From the NCBI GenBank assembly GCA_030591585.1, contig JAUVAS010000007.1, positions 1 through 50,940 on the forward strand: a stretch of 50,940 bases of DNA, read 5' to 3'. The notes beneath the pieces were generated by a model that was not told the DNA's origin, made no database searches, and was given only the letters and a program-made list of their open reading frames with translations. A program made the translations under genes and the position numbers. The DNA is from Flavobacterium sp. (GTDB lineage Bacteria; Bacteroidota; Bacteroidia; Flavobacteriales; Flavobacteriaceae). Positions 7,357 to 15,995 of this stretch are shown here, in pieces (the first letter of the stretch is position 1; every line of letters begins with the position of its first letter).

Positions 7357-9633
7357 CTAATCTTCGTTATAAAGATAATACATTAATTGCCCATATGAAA
7401 TACATTCATCATTGGGTGATAATTCTTTATGGAAATACAATTCAAAATCGTCATCCATAAATAGAAGTATCAATTCTACCAGCCATTGATTCTGAAAAAC
7501 TCCTCCGCTAAAAGCGACTTTCTTTATTCCTTGTTCTTTGGCAATCATCGAAATATAATGAGCCAAGCTAATGTGAAATTTCGCGGCAATAAATTCTTTT
7601 TCAAAACCCTTTTTAATATCTGAAAGTATGTTCTCTATAATAAATGTTGTGAAATTAGTTGGCAACTTATCTTCTTTAAAATAGGTGTAAAACTTGGTGA
7701 TATTATTTTTTCTAAAATAAGTATACGCGGCATTTTCCAATCTCATTGCCGCTTCCCCTTCATAGCTTTGTTTATCTATTCCCAACAATATGGATGCTAC
7801 TGCATCAAATAATCTACCTATACTGCTGCTTTTTAAGTGGGTATTATTCTGAAGTAATTTTTGATAAATATTCCATTCGGTTTCAGAAAATTTATCTTTA
7901 ACTATATTGGTTTCAGAAAAACCTGAAGCAATTGCCAAGGCGGATATTCTAGGTTCTTTAGGCATTTTATCTCCTAGTATAAAATTGAACTCATCTAAAT
8001 GATGTACTCGCTCTACTTTCTTCTTTTGATACATAAAAAATTCGCCTCCCCAAATATTTCCATCGTCTCCTAAACCTGTTCCGTCCCAGATGACTCCTAA
8101 AACTTTTTCGGAAGATTCTAATAAATTATTCTCTCCTAAAACGGCATAAAAATGGGCTTTATGATGTTGAATTTCAATAACAGGAATATTATTATTTTCA
8201 GCGATTGCCTTCCCATAAACCGAAGTAAAATAATTGGGATGTTTATCAACTAGAACAGCTTCTAATATTGGGTTGAACAACTGATTAAAATGTAATAGCG
8301 TGTTTTTATAATTTAATTCTGCTTCGTAATTATCTGTATTTCCTAAATACTGACTTATATAAATATTCTGTTTATTGAGTAAAGTGAAGGTGCTTTTAAG
8401 CATCGCTCCCATTGAAAGAATTGTCTTATCAGGTAAGCTTAATTTAGCGTTAATATAACTTGGAGCCAAACCTCTGGAGCGTCTAATAATAATTTTTTGA
8501 AATTTGATTGTGCTGTATAGAACCACGCTGTCATCTTGCGGAATCACAATCTCCCTGTCATTTAATAAAACAATGTCTGCAATTTTTGATAGCTCATCCA
8601 TTGCAATTTTATCTTCATAAATTATTGTTGAATTACTCACGTTACCACTAGTAGCAACTATAGGTTTTTTAAATTTTGAAATTAATAGTTTATAAAGTGG
8701 TGCGTATGGAATCATTACTCCAATTTGGTTAAGATGAGGCGCAATTTCAGCAATGGCAAGAGGCGTCATCATATCATTTTTAATGTTAAGTAGTACAATG
8801 GGCGCCATTGGATTTTCTAATTCCAATTTTTCACAGATATCCATTTCTACATCTTCGGCCAATTCATAAATATTATGATAGAGTAATGCAAAAGGTTTTG
8901 TGGGTCTATTTTTTAGTTTTCGCAGACGATTTATAACTTCAGGATTGGTAGCATCACAGGTTAATAGATAGCCTCCAATTCCTTTAATGGCAATTATTTT
9001 CCCATTGTTCCATTGCTCAACAATATAATCAAGGTTGCTAAAGCTTTTCTGAAGTGTTCCGTTCTCATAAAGAGATAATTTAATTGCACAATTCGAGCAA
9101 GAATTAGTTTGGGAATAATAGCGTCTGTCTAACGGATTGTCATACTCTTTTTGGCAAGACGAGCACATTTTAAACGAATCCATCGTAGTAGTTTCTCTAT
9201 CATAGGGCAATGTTTTAATGATAGAATATCTTGGCCCACAATTGGTGCAGGTTATAAATGGATATTGAAATCGTTTGTTTTTATCTGAAACCAATTCTTC
9301 TTTACAATCCAGGCACATTGCAAAATCTGGAGTTAGCAAAAGAGAGGCTTCCTCTTCTGAAGAGCTATGAATTATATTGAATTCTGAATAGTTTGTAAAA
9401 GGAATTTCTTTAACCTCAATTTGCGTTATCATTGAAAGTTCTGGCGACTCCTCCTCAATTCTTTTTACAAACAGAATAGCTAATTCCTTTTCAGAATTAA
9501 ATTCAATATGCACACCATTTGAAGTGTTATTTACCCAACCCATTAGGTTTAAATCTGAAGCTAACTTGTAAATAAAAGGACGAAAACCCACTCCTTGAAC
9601 AATTCCTTTTATATAGATGTGATAGGTTTTCAA
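7357..9633 (-). CDS. hypF: Carbamoyltransferase HypF
   Basis: HypF uses carbamoyl phosphate and ATP to make carbamoyl adenylate and loads the carbamoyl group onto HypE for cyanide synthesis. Domains in order are: acylphosphatase-like (residues 1-90, KGIVQGVGFRPF); two zinc-finger units with CxxC pairs (CLDC, CTNCG, CSSC, CSNC, about 105-185); a YrdC-like domain (about 200-385, KNRPTKPFALL); and a Kae1/TobZ-like domain (about 390-758) with the metal-binding HHKAH and the loop GVIWDGTGLGDDG. The 758-residue length is complete. It follows the protease gene by 8 nt. Confidence 0.97.
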   Translation of the reverse strand: MKTYHIYIKGIVQGVGFRPFIYKLASDLNLMGWVNNTSNGVHIEFNSEKELAILFVKRIEEESPELSMITQIEVKEIPFTNYSEFNIIHSSSEEEASLLLTPDFAMCLDCKEELVSDKNKRFQYPFITCTNCGPRYSIIKTLPYDRETTTMDSFKMCSSCQKEYDNPLDRRYYSQTNSCSNCAIKLSLYENGTLQKSFSNLDYIVEQWNNGKIIAIKGIGGYLLTCDATNPEVINRLRKLKNRPTKPFALLYHNIYELAEDVEMDICEKLELENPMAPIVLLNIKNDMMTPLAIAEIAPHLNQIGVMIPYAPLYKLLISKFKKPIVATSGNVSNSTIIYEDKIAMDELSKIADIVLLNDREIVIPQDDSVVLYSTIKFQKIIIRRSRGLAPSYINAKLSLPDKTILSMGAMLKSTFTLLNKQNIYISQYLGNTDNYEAELNYKNTLLHFNQLFNPILEAVLVDKHPNYFTSVYGKAIAENNNIPVIEIQHHKAHFYAVLGENNLLESSEKVLGVIWDGTGLGDDGNIWGGEFFMYQKKKVERVHHLDEFNFILGDKMPKEPRISALAIASGFSETNIVKDKFSETEWNIYQKLLQNNTHLKSSSIGRLFDAVASILLGIDKQSYEGEAAMRLENAAYTYFRKNNITKFYTYFKEDKLPTNFTTFIIENILSDIKKGFEKEFIAAKFHISLAHYISMIAKEQGIKKVAFSGGVFQNQWLVELILLFMDDDFELYFHKELSPNDECISYGQLMYYLYNED

Positions 9634-9641
9634 AGTGAATT

Positions 9642-10148
9642 CTACAGCATTTTTTGATGAAGCTCTTCAGATAATTTCAAAATGGTTTCAATCGCTATTG
9701 GAATACTATTCTCAACATCTGGGGTCATTTCAATAGTCATTGGTTGAATTCCTTCAACAGAAATAGTAACTAAGTGCATTTCGGGAAGTTTATCTTGTAG
9801 GTATAATGCTTCTACCATGTCTTTTAACCCCACATCATGAACACTGAGGACTTTAGGAAAATCTGCTGCAAATTTTGGCTTTAGTAAGGCAATAGTTCCT
9901 CCTTTTTTTCCGTCCATTGTAGCGTCTAGGAAAATTACTTTTCCGTAGTCATCAAAAACATTCATTAGAAAAAACCCTCCCGTGCCTCCATCTAAAACTT
10001 CAACATAACTAGGAAGACTCATTTTTTCCATTCTCTGAACAATATGAACTCCTACACCCTCATCTCCCATAAGATAATTTCCAATACCCAAGACCAAAAT
10101 TTTATTCGATTTGTCCCCAAATATTAAAATTGAACTATTCTCTTCCAT
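9642..10148 (-). CDS. hyaD: Hydrogenase maturation protease for the membrane-bound enzyme (HyaD/HupD type)
   Basis: This Ni-dependent endopeptidase cuts the C-terminal tail off the large subunit after Ni insertion. It belongs to the HupD/HyaD/HybD (M52) family: KILVLGIGNYLMGDEGVG near the start contains the conserved glycines and the metal-binding Glu/Asp. LDGGTGG carries the second acidic ligand, and HDVGLKDMV the histidine. It has 168 residues. It is placed after hyaC and before hypF, so its substrate is most likely HyaB; the hox enzyme has its own protease. A strong hairpin lies between hyaC and this gene. Confidence 0.93.
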   Translation of the reverse strand: MEENSSILIFGDKSNKILVLGIGNYLMGDEGVGVHIVQRMEKMSLPSYVEVLDGGTGGFFLMNVFDDYGKVIFLDATMDGKKGGTIALLKPKFAADFPKVLSVHDVGLKDMVEALYLQDKLPEMHLVTISVEGIQPMTIEMTPDVENSIPIAIETILKLSEELHQKML

Positions 10149-10171
10149 AGACTATAAAATTAACCAAAAAA

Positions 10172-10207
10172 TAAAAGATACTCTCTATTTTGAGAGAGTA
10201 TCTTTTA
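10172..10207 (-). terminator. Intrinsic terminator between hyaC and the protease gene
   Basis: A perfect 15-bp stem (arms TAAAAGATACTCTCT and AGAGAGTATCTTTTA, 6-nt loop) is followed on the minus strand by a T-rich run (TTTTTTGG). It sits 24 nt after the hyaC stop and 24 nt before the protease start. It should end or attenuate transcription of hyaABC, giving structural genes a higher level than the maturation genes downstream. The outer A/T pairs also make it usable in the other direction. Confidence 0.85.
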
Positions 10208-10230
10208 TAAAAACTATACTTATTTCTAAG

Positions 10231-10941
10231 TTATTTATCCTTCTTTGCTTTTTTATCAAGGCGTTCTTTTCTTACAAATTTATATCCACTAAGCATTGAT
10301 GAAACTTCCCCTCTTCCGTCCAACCAATCGTGATACATCACTAAATAAATATGAATGATAATGATGATTAAAATTAGCCACATACATACATGATGTATAA
10401 GTCTTGTTAAGAAGTCTCCTCCAAAAAAAGCAGGAACCCAATCAAACAATTTGGGTAGCCACCAAGTTGCATTGTCTGAATATAATCCAAAACCTGTAAA
10501 AACCATGATGACTCCTAAAAAGAACATAAACACATACGCAGCAGCAGCTATAGAATTATGCCCAATACTAATATTGGATATTTTATGAACCCTTTCTGGC
10601 AATAAGAAAATATCGTGCTTTAAAACATAGAGAAAGTTTTTTCTTCCTTTTTTATTAAAAAAGATAAATGCTTTCCAGTTAGAAAATTTGTTTCCTACAA
10701 TAGCCCAATATAATCTCAATATCATAGAAAAAAAGAACACATACGCAGCGATAAAATGAATATATCTCACGGTTCCCATCCAATAAGAATCAATAGCTTC
10801 TGCACTGGATATAATAGCTGGAGGATTTGAAATAATAAATCCTGTGACACTTAACACAACAATAGCGAGTGCATTTGCCCAGTGAAAAATGCGAACTGGT
10901 AATTGCCATACATAAGCTCTTTTAAAATTTCTTGTTTGCAT
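10231..10941 (-). CDS. hyaC: [NiFe] hydrogenase membrane cytochrome b subunit
   Basis: This di-haem cytochrome b anchors the uptake hydrogenase and passes its electrons to the quinone pool. After a basic start (MQTRNFKRAYVWQLP) come four to five hydrophobic segments, with histidines for haem in RIFHWANAL, YIHFIAAY, RLIHHVCMW and IIHIYLVMYHDW. The frame opens at 10986, inside hyaB, but relatives begin near MQTR, and the start at 10941 leaves a 16-nt gap. It has 236 residues and a lysine-rich C-terminus, as typical for HyaC/HupC. It ends just before the terminator. Confidence 0.92.
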   Translation of the reverse strand: MQTRNFKRAYVWQLPVRIFHWANALAIVVLSVTGFIISNPPAIISSAEAIDSYWMGTVRYIHFIAAYVFFFSMILRLYWAIVGNKFSNWKAFIFFNKKGRKNFLYVLKHDIFLLPERVHKISNISIGHNSIAAAAYVFMFFLGVIMVFTGFGLYSDNATWWLPKLFDWVPAFFGGDFLTRLIHHVCMWLILIIIIIHIYLVMYHDWLDGRGEVSSMLSGYKFVRKERLDKKAKKDK

Positions 10942-10957
10942 TTTAAGATTGATTAAA

Positions 10958-12688
10958 TTAAACCGTACACATTGAAATATTATCAACTCCTGTTAAAGGC
11001 TTTCCGTGCTCATCATATAAATGCACCGAACAAGCGATACAAGGGTCGAAGGAATGTATAGTTCTTATTATTTCTAATGGTAATTTATCGTCTGCAACAG
11101 GCGTCCCAATTAGGGTAGCCTCATAAGCAGAACGTTGTCCTTTTGGGTCTCTAGGAGAAGCGTTCCAGGTAGAAGGAACCACTTGTTGGTAATTTTCAGT
11201 TTTACCGTCCTTAATGCGAATCCAGTGAGCCAAAGCACCTCGAGGAGCCTCTGTAAATCCAACACCTTTACATTCTTTTGGCCAAGTGCTTGGTTCCCAT
11301 TTTTCCATGTTAGCCATTCGCATATCCCCGTTCTTAATATTGGCTATTAATTGGTCGTAAAATTCTAAGCCCCAATTTGAAGATAACTTAGCACAAATCG
11401 CACGAGCTGCAGTTCTTCCTAGGGTTGAAAATAATGCCTCTGCAGGAACATCTAAGTATTTTAAAACTGCACCCACTTCTTCTTGAGTCTCTTTATCCCC
11501 TTTTACATAGTTCACTAAAACTCTTGCTAATGGCCCTACTTCCATAGGTTTTCCTTTCCATCTTGGGGTTTTAATAAAACTATATTTTTGGTCAACATCT
11601 AAATGTTTATAAGGTGGTTTTGGACCTGTATAATTTATATTGGTCTCTCCATCCCAAGGGTGTAGACCAGCATCGCCATCACCATCATAATCGTACCATG
11701 AGTTATTTACAAACTCTTGTATATCATCATTTCTATGGTCAACATCATGAACTTTTGTTAAATCTCTGTCGAGAATGATACCTTGCTTAAATTTAAATGA
11801 AGAAACGTCATTATATCCATTGGTGGGATATTCACCATAACTCATATAGTTCCCAAAACCTTTACCAATAGCTCCCCAATCTTTATAGTAGGAAGCAATT
11901 GCTAATAAATCTGGAATATATACTTGTTCTACAAATGTTTTTGCTTCTTCTAAAAGTTTTTTCACATAAGCAAGTCTTTCTGCATTTAACCCTCCTGGAT
12001 CTTCAATATTAATAGCACAAGCCATACCTCCTACCAAATAATTTGGATGTGGATTTTTACCACCAAAAATGGTATGTACTTTAACTATTTCTTTTTGCCA
12101 TTCTAAAGCTTCTAGATAGTGAGCAACAGCCATTAAATTAACTTCTGCTGGAAGTTTCATCGCTGGGTGTCCCCAATAACCATTAGCAAAAATCCCCAAC
12201 TGACCACTTTCTACAAATTTGGTCAGTCGTTTTTGAAGGTCTGAAAAATAACCCGGTGAGCTTTTTGGCCATTTAGAAATACTCTGAGCTAGCTTTGAAG
12301 TCTCATTTGGATCTGCGCTTAATGCGCTTACAATATCAACCCAGTCTAAAGCATGCAAATGATAAAAATGCACTACATGATCGTGTTGGTATAAAGCTGA
12401 AACCATTAAATTACGAACTAATTCAGCGTTTGGTGGCACAACTACATCTAAAGCATCTTCAACCGCTCTCACCGAAGATAAGGCATGAACTGTGGTACAA
12501 ACGCCACAGGTTCTTTGAACAAACGCCCACACATCTCTTGGATCTCTTCCTTTAACTATATTTTCAAGACCACGTACCATAGTGCTTGAACTCCAAGCGT
12601 CAACAATTTTACCGTCTTTTACTTCAGCTTCAATTCTTAAATGTCCTTCAATTCTCGTGATAGGATCAACAACTATTCTTTCAGCCAT
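10958..12688 (-). CDS. hyaB: Membrane-bound uptake [NiFe] hydrogenase large subunit
   Basis: This subunit holds the Ni-Fe(CN)2CO site and oxidises H2 at the membrane. The N-terminal motif RTCGVCTTVH (Cys61/Cys64) and the C-terminal DPCIACSVH (Cys550/Cys553) provide the four Ni ligands. After His556 a 20-residue tail (LYDEHGKPL... to the end) remains, which the HyaD-type protease should remove. Length is 576 residues. Lies 37 nt after hyaA. Together with the small subunit's extra cysteines and the cytochrome b gene, this fits group 1d (Hyd-1/MBH type). Confidence 0.97.
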   Translation of the reverse strand: MAERIVVDPITRIEGHLRIEAEVKDGKIVDAWSSSTMVRGLENIVKGRDPRDVWAFVQRTCGVCTTVHALSSVRAVEDALDVVVPPNAELVRNLMVSALYQHDHVVHFYHLHALDWVDIVSALSADPNETSKLAQSISKWPKSSPGYFSDLQKRLTKFVESGQLGIFANGYWGHPAMKLPAEVNLMAVAHYLEALEWQKEIVKVHTIFGGKNPHPNYLVGGMACAINIEDPGGLNAERLAYVKKLLEEAKTFVEQVYIPDLLAIASYYKDWGAIGKGFGNYMSYGEYPTNGYNDVSSFKFKQGIILDRDLTKVHDVDHRNDDIQEFVNNSWYDYDGDGDAGLHPWDGETNINYTGPKPPYKHLDVDQKYSFIKTPRWKGKPMEVGPLARVLVNYVKGDKETQEEVGAVLKYLDVPAEALFSTLGRTAARAICAKLSSNWGLEFYDQLIANIKNGDMRMANMEKWEPSTWPKECKGVGFTEAPRGALAHWIRIKDGKTENYQQVVPSTWNASPRDPKGQRSAYEATLIGTPVADDKLPLEIIRTIHSFDPCIACSVHLYDEHGKPLTGVDNISMCTV

Positions 12689-12725
12689 TATAAAATATTT
12701 TTATATTGATTTATTATCTTTTTTA

Positions 12726-13847
12726 TTAATCTGCAAGGTTTTCTTCGTTCTTAATTCCCCTATTAATGCGTTTTTTTAGTTCCTTTCTTTTAGCAACCGT
12801 ACTTAAAACAGCATGAGCGCCAATACCTACGGCTACAGCTCCTGCTACAGCTTTACCAATATTATCTGCGGTAGCTTCAATTCCAAAACCAGGAAGGTTG
12901 GTAAGTCTTTCATATAATGGTCCATTATCCCAAAAATCATCTTCACTACACCCTATACATCCATGTCCAGATTGTATTGGGAAGCTCACTCCATTATTCC
13001 ATTTAATAGTTCCACAGGAATTATATGTCATAGGTCCTTTACAACCAACTTTGTATAAGCAATATCCTTTTTTAGAGTTTTCATCATCAAATGTTTCAGC
13101 AAATAATCCCGCATCATAATAGGCTCTTCTGTAGCAGCTATCATGGACTCGTTTTGCATAAAATGCTTTAGGTCTACCCATTCTATCTAGTTCGGGTAAT
13201 CTTCCAAAAGCGACAACATGTACAATAACTCCTGCCATAACCTCTCCAATTGGAGGACAACCAGGAACTCTTATAATAGGTTTGTTTTTTACTAATTTAT
13301 GGATAGGTGTCGCGCCGGTAGGATTAGGGTAAGCTGCCTGAACACATCCATTAGAAGCGCAGGAACCCCATGCTATTATTGCTTTTGCTCCTTCAGCAGC
13401 TTCTTTAAATTGTTGTAGGGCTGTTTTCCCTGCAATGCAACAATAATTACCATCATCTCCCATAGGGATAGATCCTTCAACGCATAATATATATTCCCCA
13501 TGATACTTTTTCATGGTATCGTGCTTGGCAGCTTCAGCTTGTTCGCCAGATGCAGCCATTAAGGTTTCTGTATAATCTAAGGATATTTTATCTAGTAAAA
13601 TATCTGCAACAATAGGGTGGTCTGATCTAATAAATGATTCGCTACAACAGGTACACTCTTGATAATGTTCCCAAATTACAGGAAGCCTAGGAGTAGTTTC
13701 AAGTGCTTTTGTAATTTTACCAATAGCTGAATTTTGCAAGCCCATATAAGCAGCCATGAAAGTAGTGAACTTCATAAAATCTCTTCTTGAATAACCTTGT
13801 TTGATTATTGCTTGGAGATAAGTATCCCTTTTTTTATTTGTTGCCAT
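12726..13847 (-). CDS. hyaA: O2-tolerant-type [NiFe] hydrogenase small subunit, Tat-exported
   Basis: This Fe-S electron-transfer subunit has a twin-arginine signal (SRRDFMKF, Arg21/Arg22). The proximal-cluster motif is ECTCCSESF, with cysteines at 65, 67 and 68; ordinary enzymes have CTGC here. A second cysteine-bearing site is GNYCCIAGK. CxCC plus an additional downstream cysteine is the signature of the [4Fe-3S] cluster of O2-tolerant group 1d enzymes. Medial and distal cluster cysteines (CLYKVGCKGP, CGTIKWNNG, GHGCIGCSE) follow, then a C-terminal membrane helix (about residues 327-350) and a basic tail. Length is 373 residues. First gene of the hyaABC unit. Confidence 0.97.
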   Translation of the reverse strand: MATNKKRDTYLQAIIKQGYSRRDFMKFTTFMAAYMGLQNSAIGKITKALETTPRLPVIWEHYQECTCCSESFIRSDHPIVADILLDKISLDYTETLMAASGEQAEAAKHDTMKKYHGEYILCVEGSIPMGDDGNYCCIAGKTALQQFKEAAEGAKAIIAWGSCASNGCVQAAYPNPTGATPIHKLVKNKPIIRVPGCPPIGEVMAGVIVHVVAFGRLPELDRMGRPKAFYAKRVHDSCYRRAYYDAGLFAETFDDENSKKGYCLYKVGCKGPMTYNSCGTIKWNNGVSFPIQSGHGCIGCSEDDFWDNGPLYERLTNLPGFGIEATADNIGKAVAGAVAVGIGAHAVLSTVAKRKELKKRINRGIKNEENLAD

Positions 13848-13880
13848 AATTACAGAATTTATTTTCTAGAACGTATCTCT

Positions 13881-13907
13881 AATCATTAGTGTTTAATGCT
13901 AGTGATT
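13881..13907. promoter_or_regulatory. Imperfect inverted repeat upstream of hyaA
   Basis: The arms AATCATTAG and CTAGTGATT match at 8 of 9 positions across a 9-nt spacer. It lies between the predicted hya -7 element and the hyaA start. It could be an operator or a 5' leader hairpin; the sequence does not decide between these. Confidence 0.35.
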
Positions 13908-13915
13908 TTCGGAAA

Positions 13916-13946
13916 TAAAGATAAAAAAGTCTTAATAAATAAACAA
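13916..13946 (-). promoter_or_regulatory. Predicted hyaABC promoter
   Basis: On the minus strand a TTG (complement of 13944-13946) is followed after 20 nt by TATCTTTA (complement of 13916-13923). This matches the Bacteroidota pattern TTG...TAnnTTTG with one mismatch. Transcription would start about 60 nt before the hyaA ATG, which leaves the inverted repeat inside the leader. Confidence 0.4.
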
Positions 13947-14113
13947 GGTAAAAGTCAATTTAGGGTTATTCTAAATAACTAATTATCAAAACAAAAGAGA
14001 AAACCTTCAATTGTTTCTAAAAAAATATTTAAAACATTACGAATCCTTAATTGTTTTTAGAATTTAAGCGCCTATTTTTCTGGAACTGTTTTAAGTGTCT
14101 GATAATGAAAAAC

Positions 14114-14127
14114 ATGATAAGTATCAT
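14114..14127. promoter_or_regulatory. CRP/FNR-family-like binding site upstream of hoxF
   Basis: ATGATAAGTATCAT is a perfect dyad of 6-nt arms around 2 nt and contains TGATnnnnATCA, the core shared by FNR (TTGATnnnnATCAA) and related regulators. Its centre (14120.5) is about 43 nt before the start of transcription predicted from the -7 element at 14150-14157, the usual place for a class II activator. The -33 hexamer there is poor, as expected for an activated promoter. The regulator itself is not in the window. Confidence 0.5.
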
Positions 14128-14149
14128 AAATCTCTATAAAATCCAATAC

Positions 14150-14157
14150 TACCTTTG
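14150..14157 (+). promoter_or_regulatory. Predicted -7 element of the hox operon
   Basis: TACCTTTG is a full match to TAnnTTTG, 23 nt before the hoxF start. It has no clear TTG about 20 nt upstream; the CRP/FNR-like dyad overlaps where that contact would be. The leader would be very short (about 15-18 nt). Confidence 0.5.
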
Positions 14158-14180
14158 TTACACATGTTAAATATATAGTT

Positions 14181-15995
14181 ATGAAAGCTACCGCTAATCG
14201 TAATAATTTAATGTCAGTTCTTTGGGATATTCAGGTTAAAAAAAGTTGTATTTCTCATGATGATACCACAAAAATCGCTCATGAATTTGGAATATCTAGA
14301 ATGGAAGTGGAAGGAGTCATTACCTTTTATCATTTTTTTCATAAAACATTTGCTGGCAAATACACCATTTATTTAAATAGTTCAATTATCGCAAAGTATT
14401 CTGGAATGGAAGCTATTAAAAAGACCTTTGAAAACACTCTCGGGATTTCTGTTGGTCAAGTTACTAGTGATAAAATGTTTGGACTATATGAAACGGCTTG
14501 TATTGGTTTAAGTGACCAAGAACCTGCTTGTTTAATAAACTTTAAGCCTTTTGTAAACCTAACTCCTGAGAAGGTGGAAGAAATTATTTCAGAAATTAAA
14601 AAAGGGAAAAAACCAAAAGATATTTGTGATATTCCAAAAAGCAAAATTCAATATACCCCAACCAAAGACAGAACTGTATTTTTTAAAACACACAATACAT
14701 TTCATTCTTTAAAGCAGTTAAAAGCCCACAGCCCTGACCAAATTATTGAATTGGTTAAGAGGTCAAACTTGGCGGGGCGAGGTGGTGCTTTTTTTCCTAC
14801 TGGTTTTAAATGGGAGCTATGTAGTAAAAATAAATCAGATATTAAATATGTAATATGTAATGCTGATGAAGGAGAGCCAGGTACTTTTAAAGACCGGGTA
14901 TTAATGGAAGAACACCCCGAACTTATGATTGAAGGAATGATTATAGCTGCTTACGCAATCGGGGCATCAAAAGGAGCTATTTACCTTAGAGCAGAATATC
15001 GGTATTTAAAAAACAACTTAGAAAAACTGTTAGATTCTTATAGAAGAAAAGGTTTTTTGGGTGAAAATATTGAAGCAAAACAGGCTTTTAATTTTGACAT
15101 TTTTATTCATTTGGGTGCTGGTGCTTATATCTGTGGAGAGGAAACTGCGTTGATACATTCCATGGAAGGAAAAAGAGGAGAGCCTGGGAATAAAATTACA
15201 TTTCCTGTTGAAAAAGGTTTTATGGGAAAACCAACTCTTGTAAATAACGTAGAAACCTTAAGTGCCGTACCGAGTATTTTACAAATGGGAGTGGACAAAT
15301 GGCTACAACTTGGAACTGAAAAAACAAGAGGCACAAAATTAATTAGTGTTTCTGGAGATTGTAAAAAACCCGGGATTTATGAGATAGAATGGGGGATGAA
15401 AATCAGTAAGTTTTTAACTTTGATTGAAGCCGAAAACCCTCATTTTATATTGTTTAATGGATTCTCTGGAGAATGCTTATCTCCTCATGATTTTGATAGA
15501 GAGATTTCTGGCGAAAATCTACTTTTAACAGACATAGAGTTTGATCCAAAAAAACCCATAGATTATAAGTATAAAATGGCCGCAGTAGGAGTAAGAAGCG
15601 GAGGGTCTTTTATGACTTTTAACAAAGATAGAGACATCTTAGATATCGTAAAAAACGTTAGTGATTTTTTTGTAGCAGAATCTTGTGGTATTTGTGTCCC
15701 CTGTAGAACTGGAAATTTTCTGCTAAATAAAAAAATTGATAAAATAATATTTGGTCACGCAGAATTAAAAGATGCTGTGGATATAAAAAACTGGAGTCAA
15801 GTTATAAAAACAACGAGTCGTTGTGGATTAGGGCAAATGTCATCTAACTTATTAAATGATGCAATGAAAAAATTTCCTGAAGTATTTATAAAAAGACTTT
15901 CCGATAATACAGACTTTAATAAAGCCTTTAATTTAGATAAGGCTGCAGAAGAATACGATCAAATTATTAATGAAATCTCATCTGATTATGAATAA
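14181..15995 (+). CDS. hoxF: NAD-reducing hydrogenase diaphorase subunit HoxF (NuoE-NuoF fusion)
   Basis: HoxF binds FMN and NAD(H) and exchanges electrons with the hydrogenase half of the soluble enzyme. Residues 1-150 form a NuoE-like thioredoxin-fold domain in which the usual [2Fe-2S] cysteines are largely gone (CIGLSDQEPA replaces CxGxC), as in Ralstonia-type HoxF. The NuoF domain has GRGGAFFPTGFKW (FMN/NAD), CNADEGEPGTFKDR and GAGAYICGEETAL. The C-terminal 4Fe-4S site is ESCGICVPCRTGN plus TSRCGLGQ. Length (604) equals the Ralstonia SH subunit. There is no separate HoxE. It overlaps the next gene by 8 nt (ATG within the stop region), so translation is coupled. Confidence 0.96.
   Translation: MKATANRNNLMSVLWDIQVKKSCISHDDTTKIAHEFGISRMEVEGVITFYHFFHKTFAGKYTIYLNSSIIAKYSGMEAIKKTFENTLGISVGQVTSDKMFGLYETACIGLSDQEPACLINFKPFVNLTPEKVEEIISEIKKGKKPKDICDIPKSKIQYTPTKDRTVFFKTHNTFHSLKQLKAHSPDQIIELVKRSNLAGRGGAFFPTGFKWELCSKNKSDIKYVICNADEGEPGTFKDRVLMEEHPELMIEGMIIAAYAIGASKGAIYLRAEYRYLKNNLEKLLDSYRRKGFLGENIEAKQAFNFDIFIHLGAGAYICGEETALIHSMEGKRGEPGNKITFPVEKGFMGKPTLVNNVETLSAVPSILQMGVDKWLQLGTEKTRGTKLISVSGDCKKPGIYEIEWGMKISKFLTLIEAENPHFILFNGFSGECLSPHDFDREISGENLLLTDIEFDPKKPIDYKYKMAAVGVRSGGSFMTFNKDRDILDIVKNVSDFFVAESCGICVPCRTGNFLLNKKIDKIIFGHAELKDAVDIKNWSQVIKTTSRCGLGQMSSNLLNDAMKKFPEVFIKRLSDNTDFNKAFNLDKAAEEYDQIINEISSDYE

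Larger units (their letters stand above)
13848..14180. other. Divergent intergenic control region between hya and hox operons
   Basis: This 333-nt non-coding region drives hyaABC to the left and hoxF to the right. It contains an imperfect inverted repeat 34 nt before hyaA, candidate -33/-7 elements for hya, a CRP/FNR-like dyad and a -7 element for hox; all are listed separately. The middle (13950-14100) is A/T-rich without further structure that I can support. Confidence 0.7.

Noticed and set aside
10942-10986. Longer N-terminus of the cytochrome b gene, overlapping hyaB
   Set aside because: The extra 15 residues match nothing in the family; the ATG at 10939-10941 gives a typical start and a normal gap.
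14181-14640. Loss of [2Fe-2S] cysteines in the NuoE-like part of HoxF as a novelty
   Set aside because: The same CIGLSDQEP-type sequence is, as I recall it, found in Ralstonia-type HoxF; it is a family trait rather than an oddity here.
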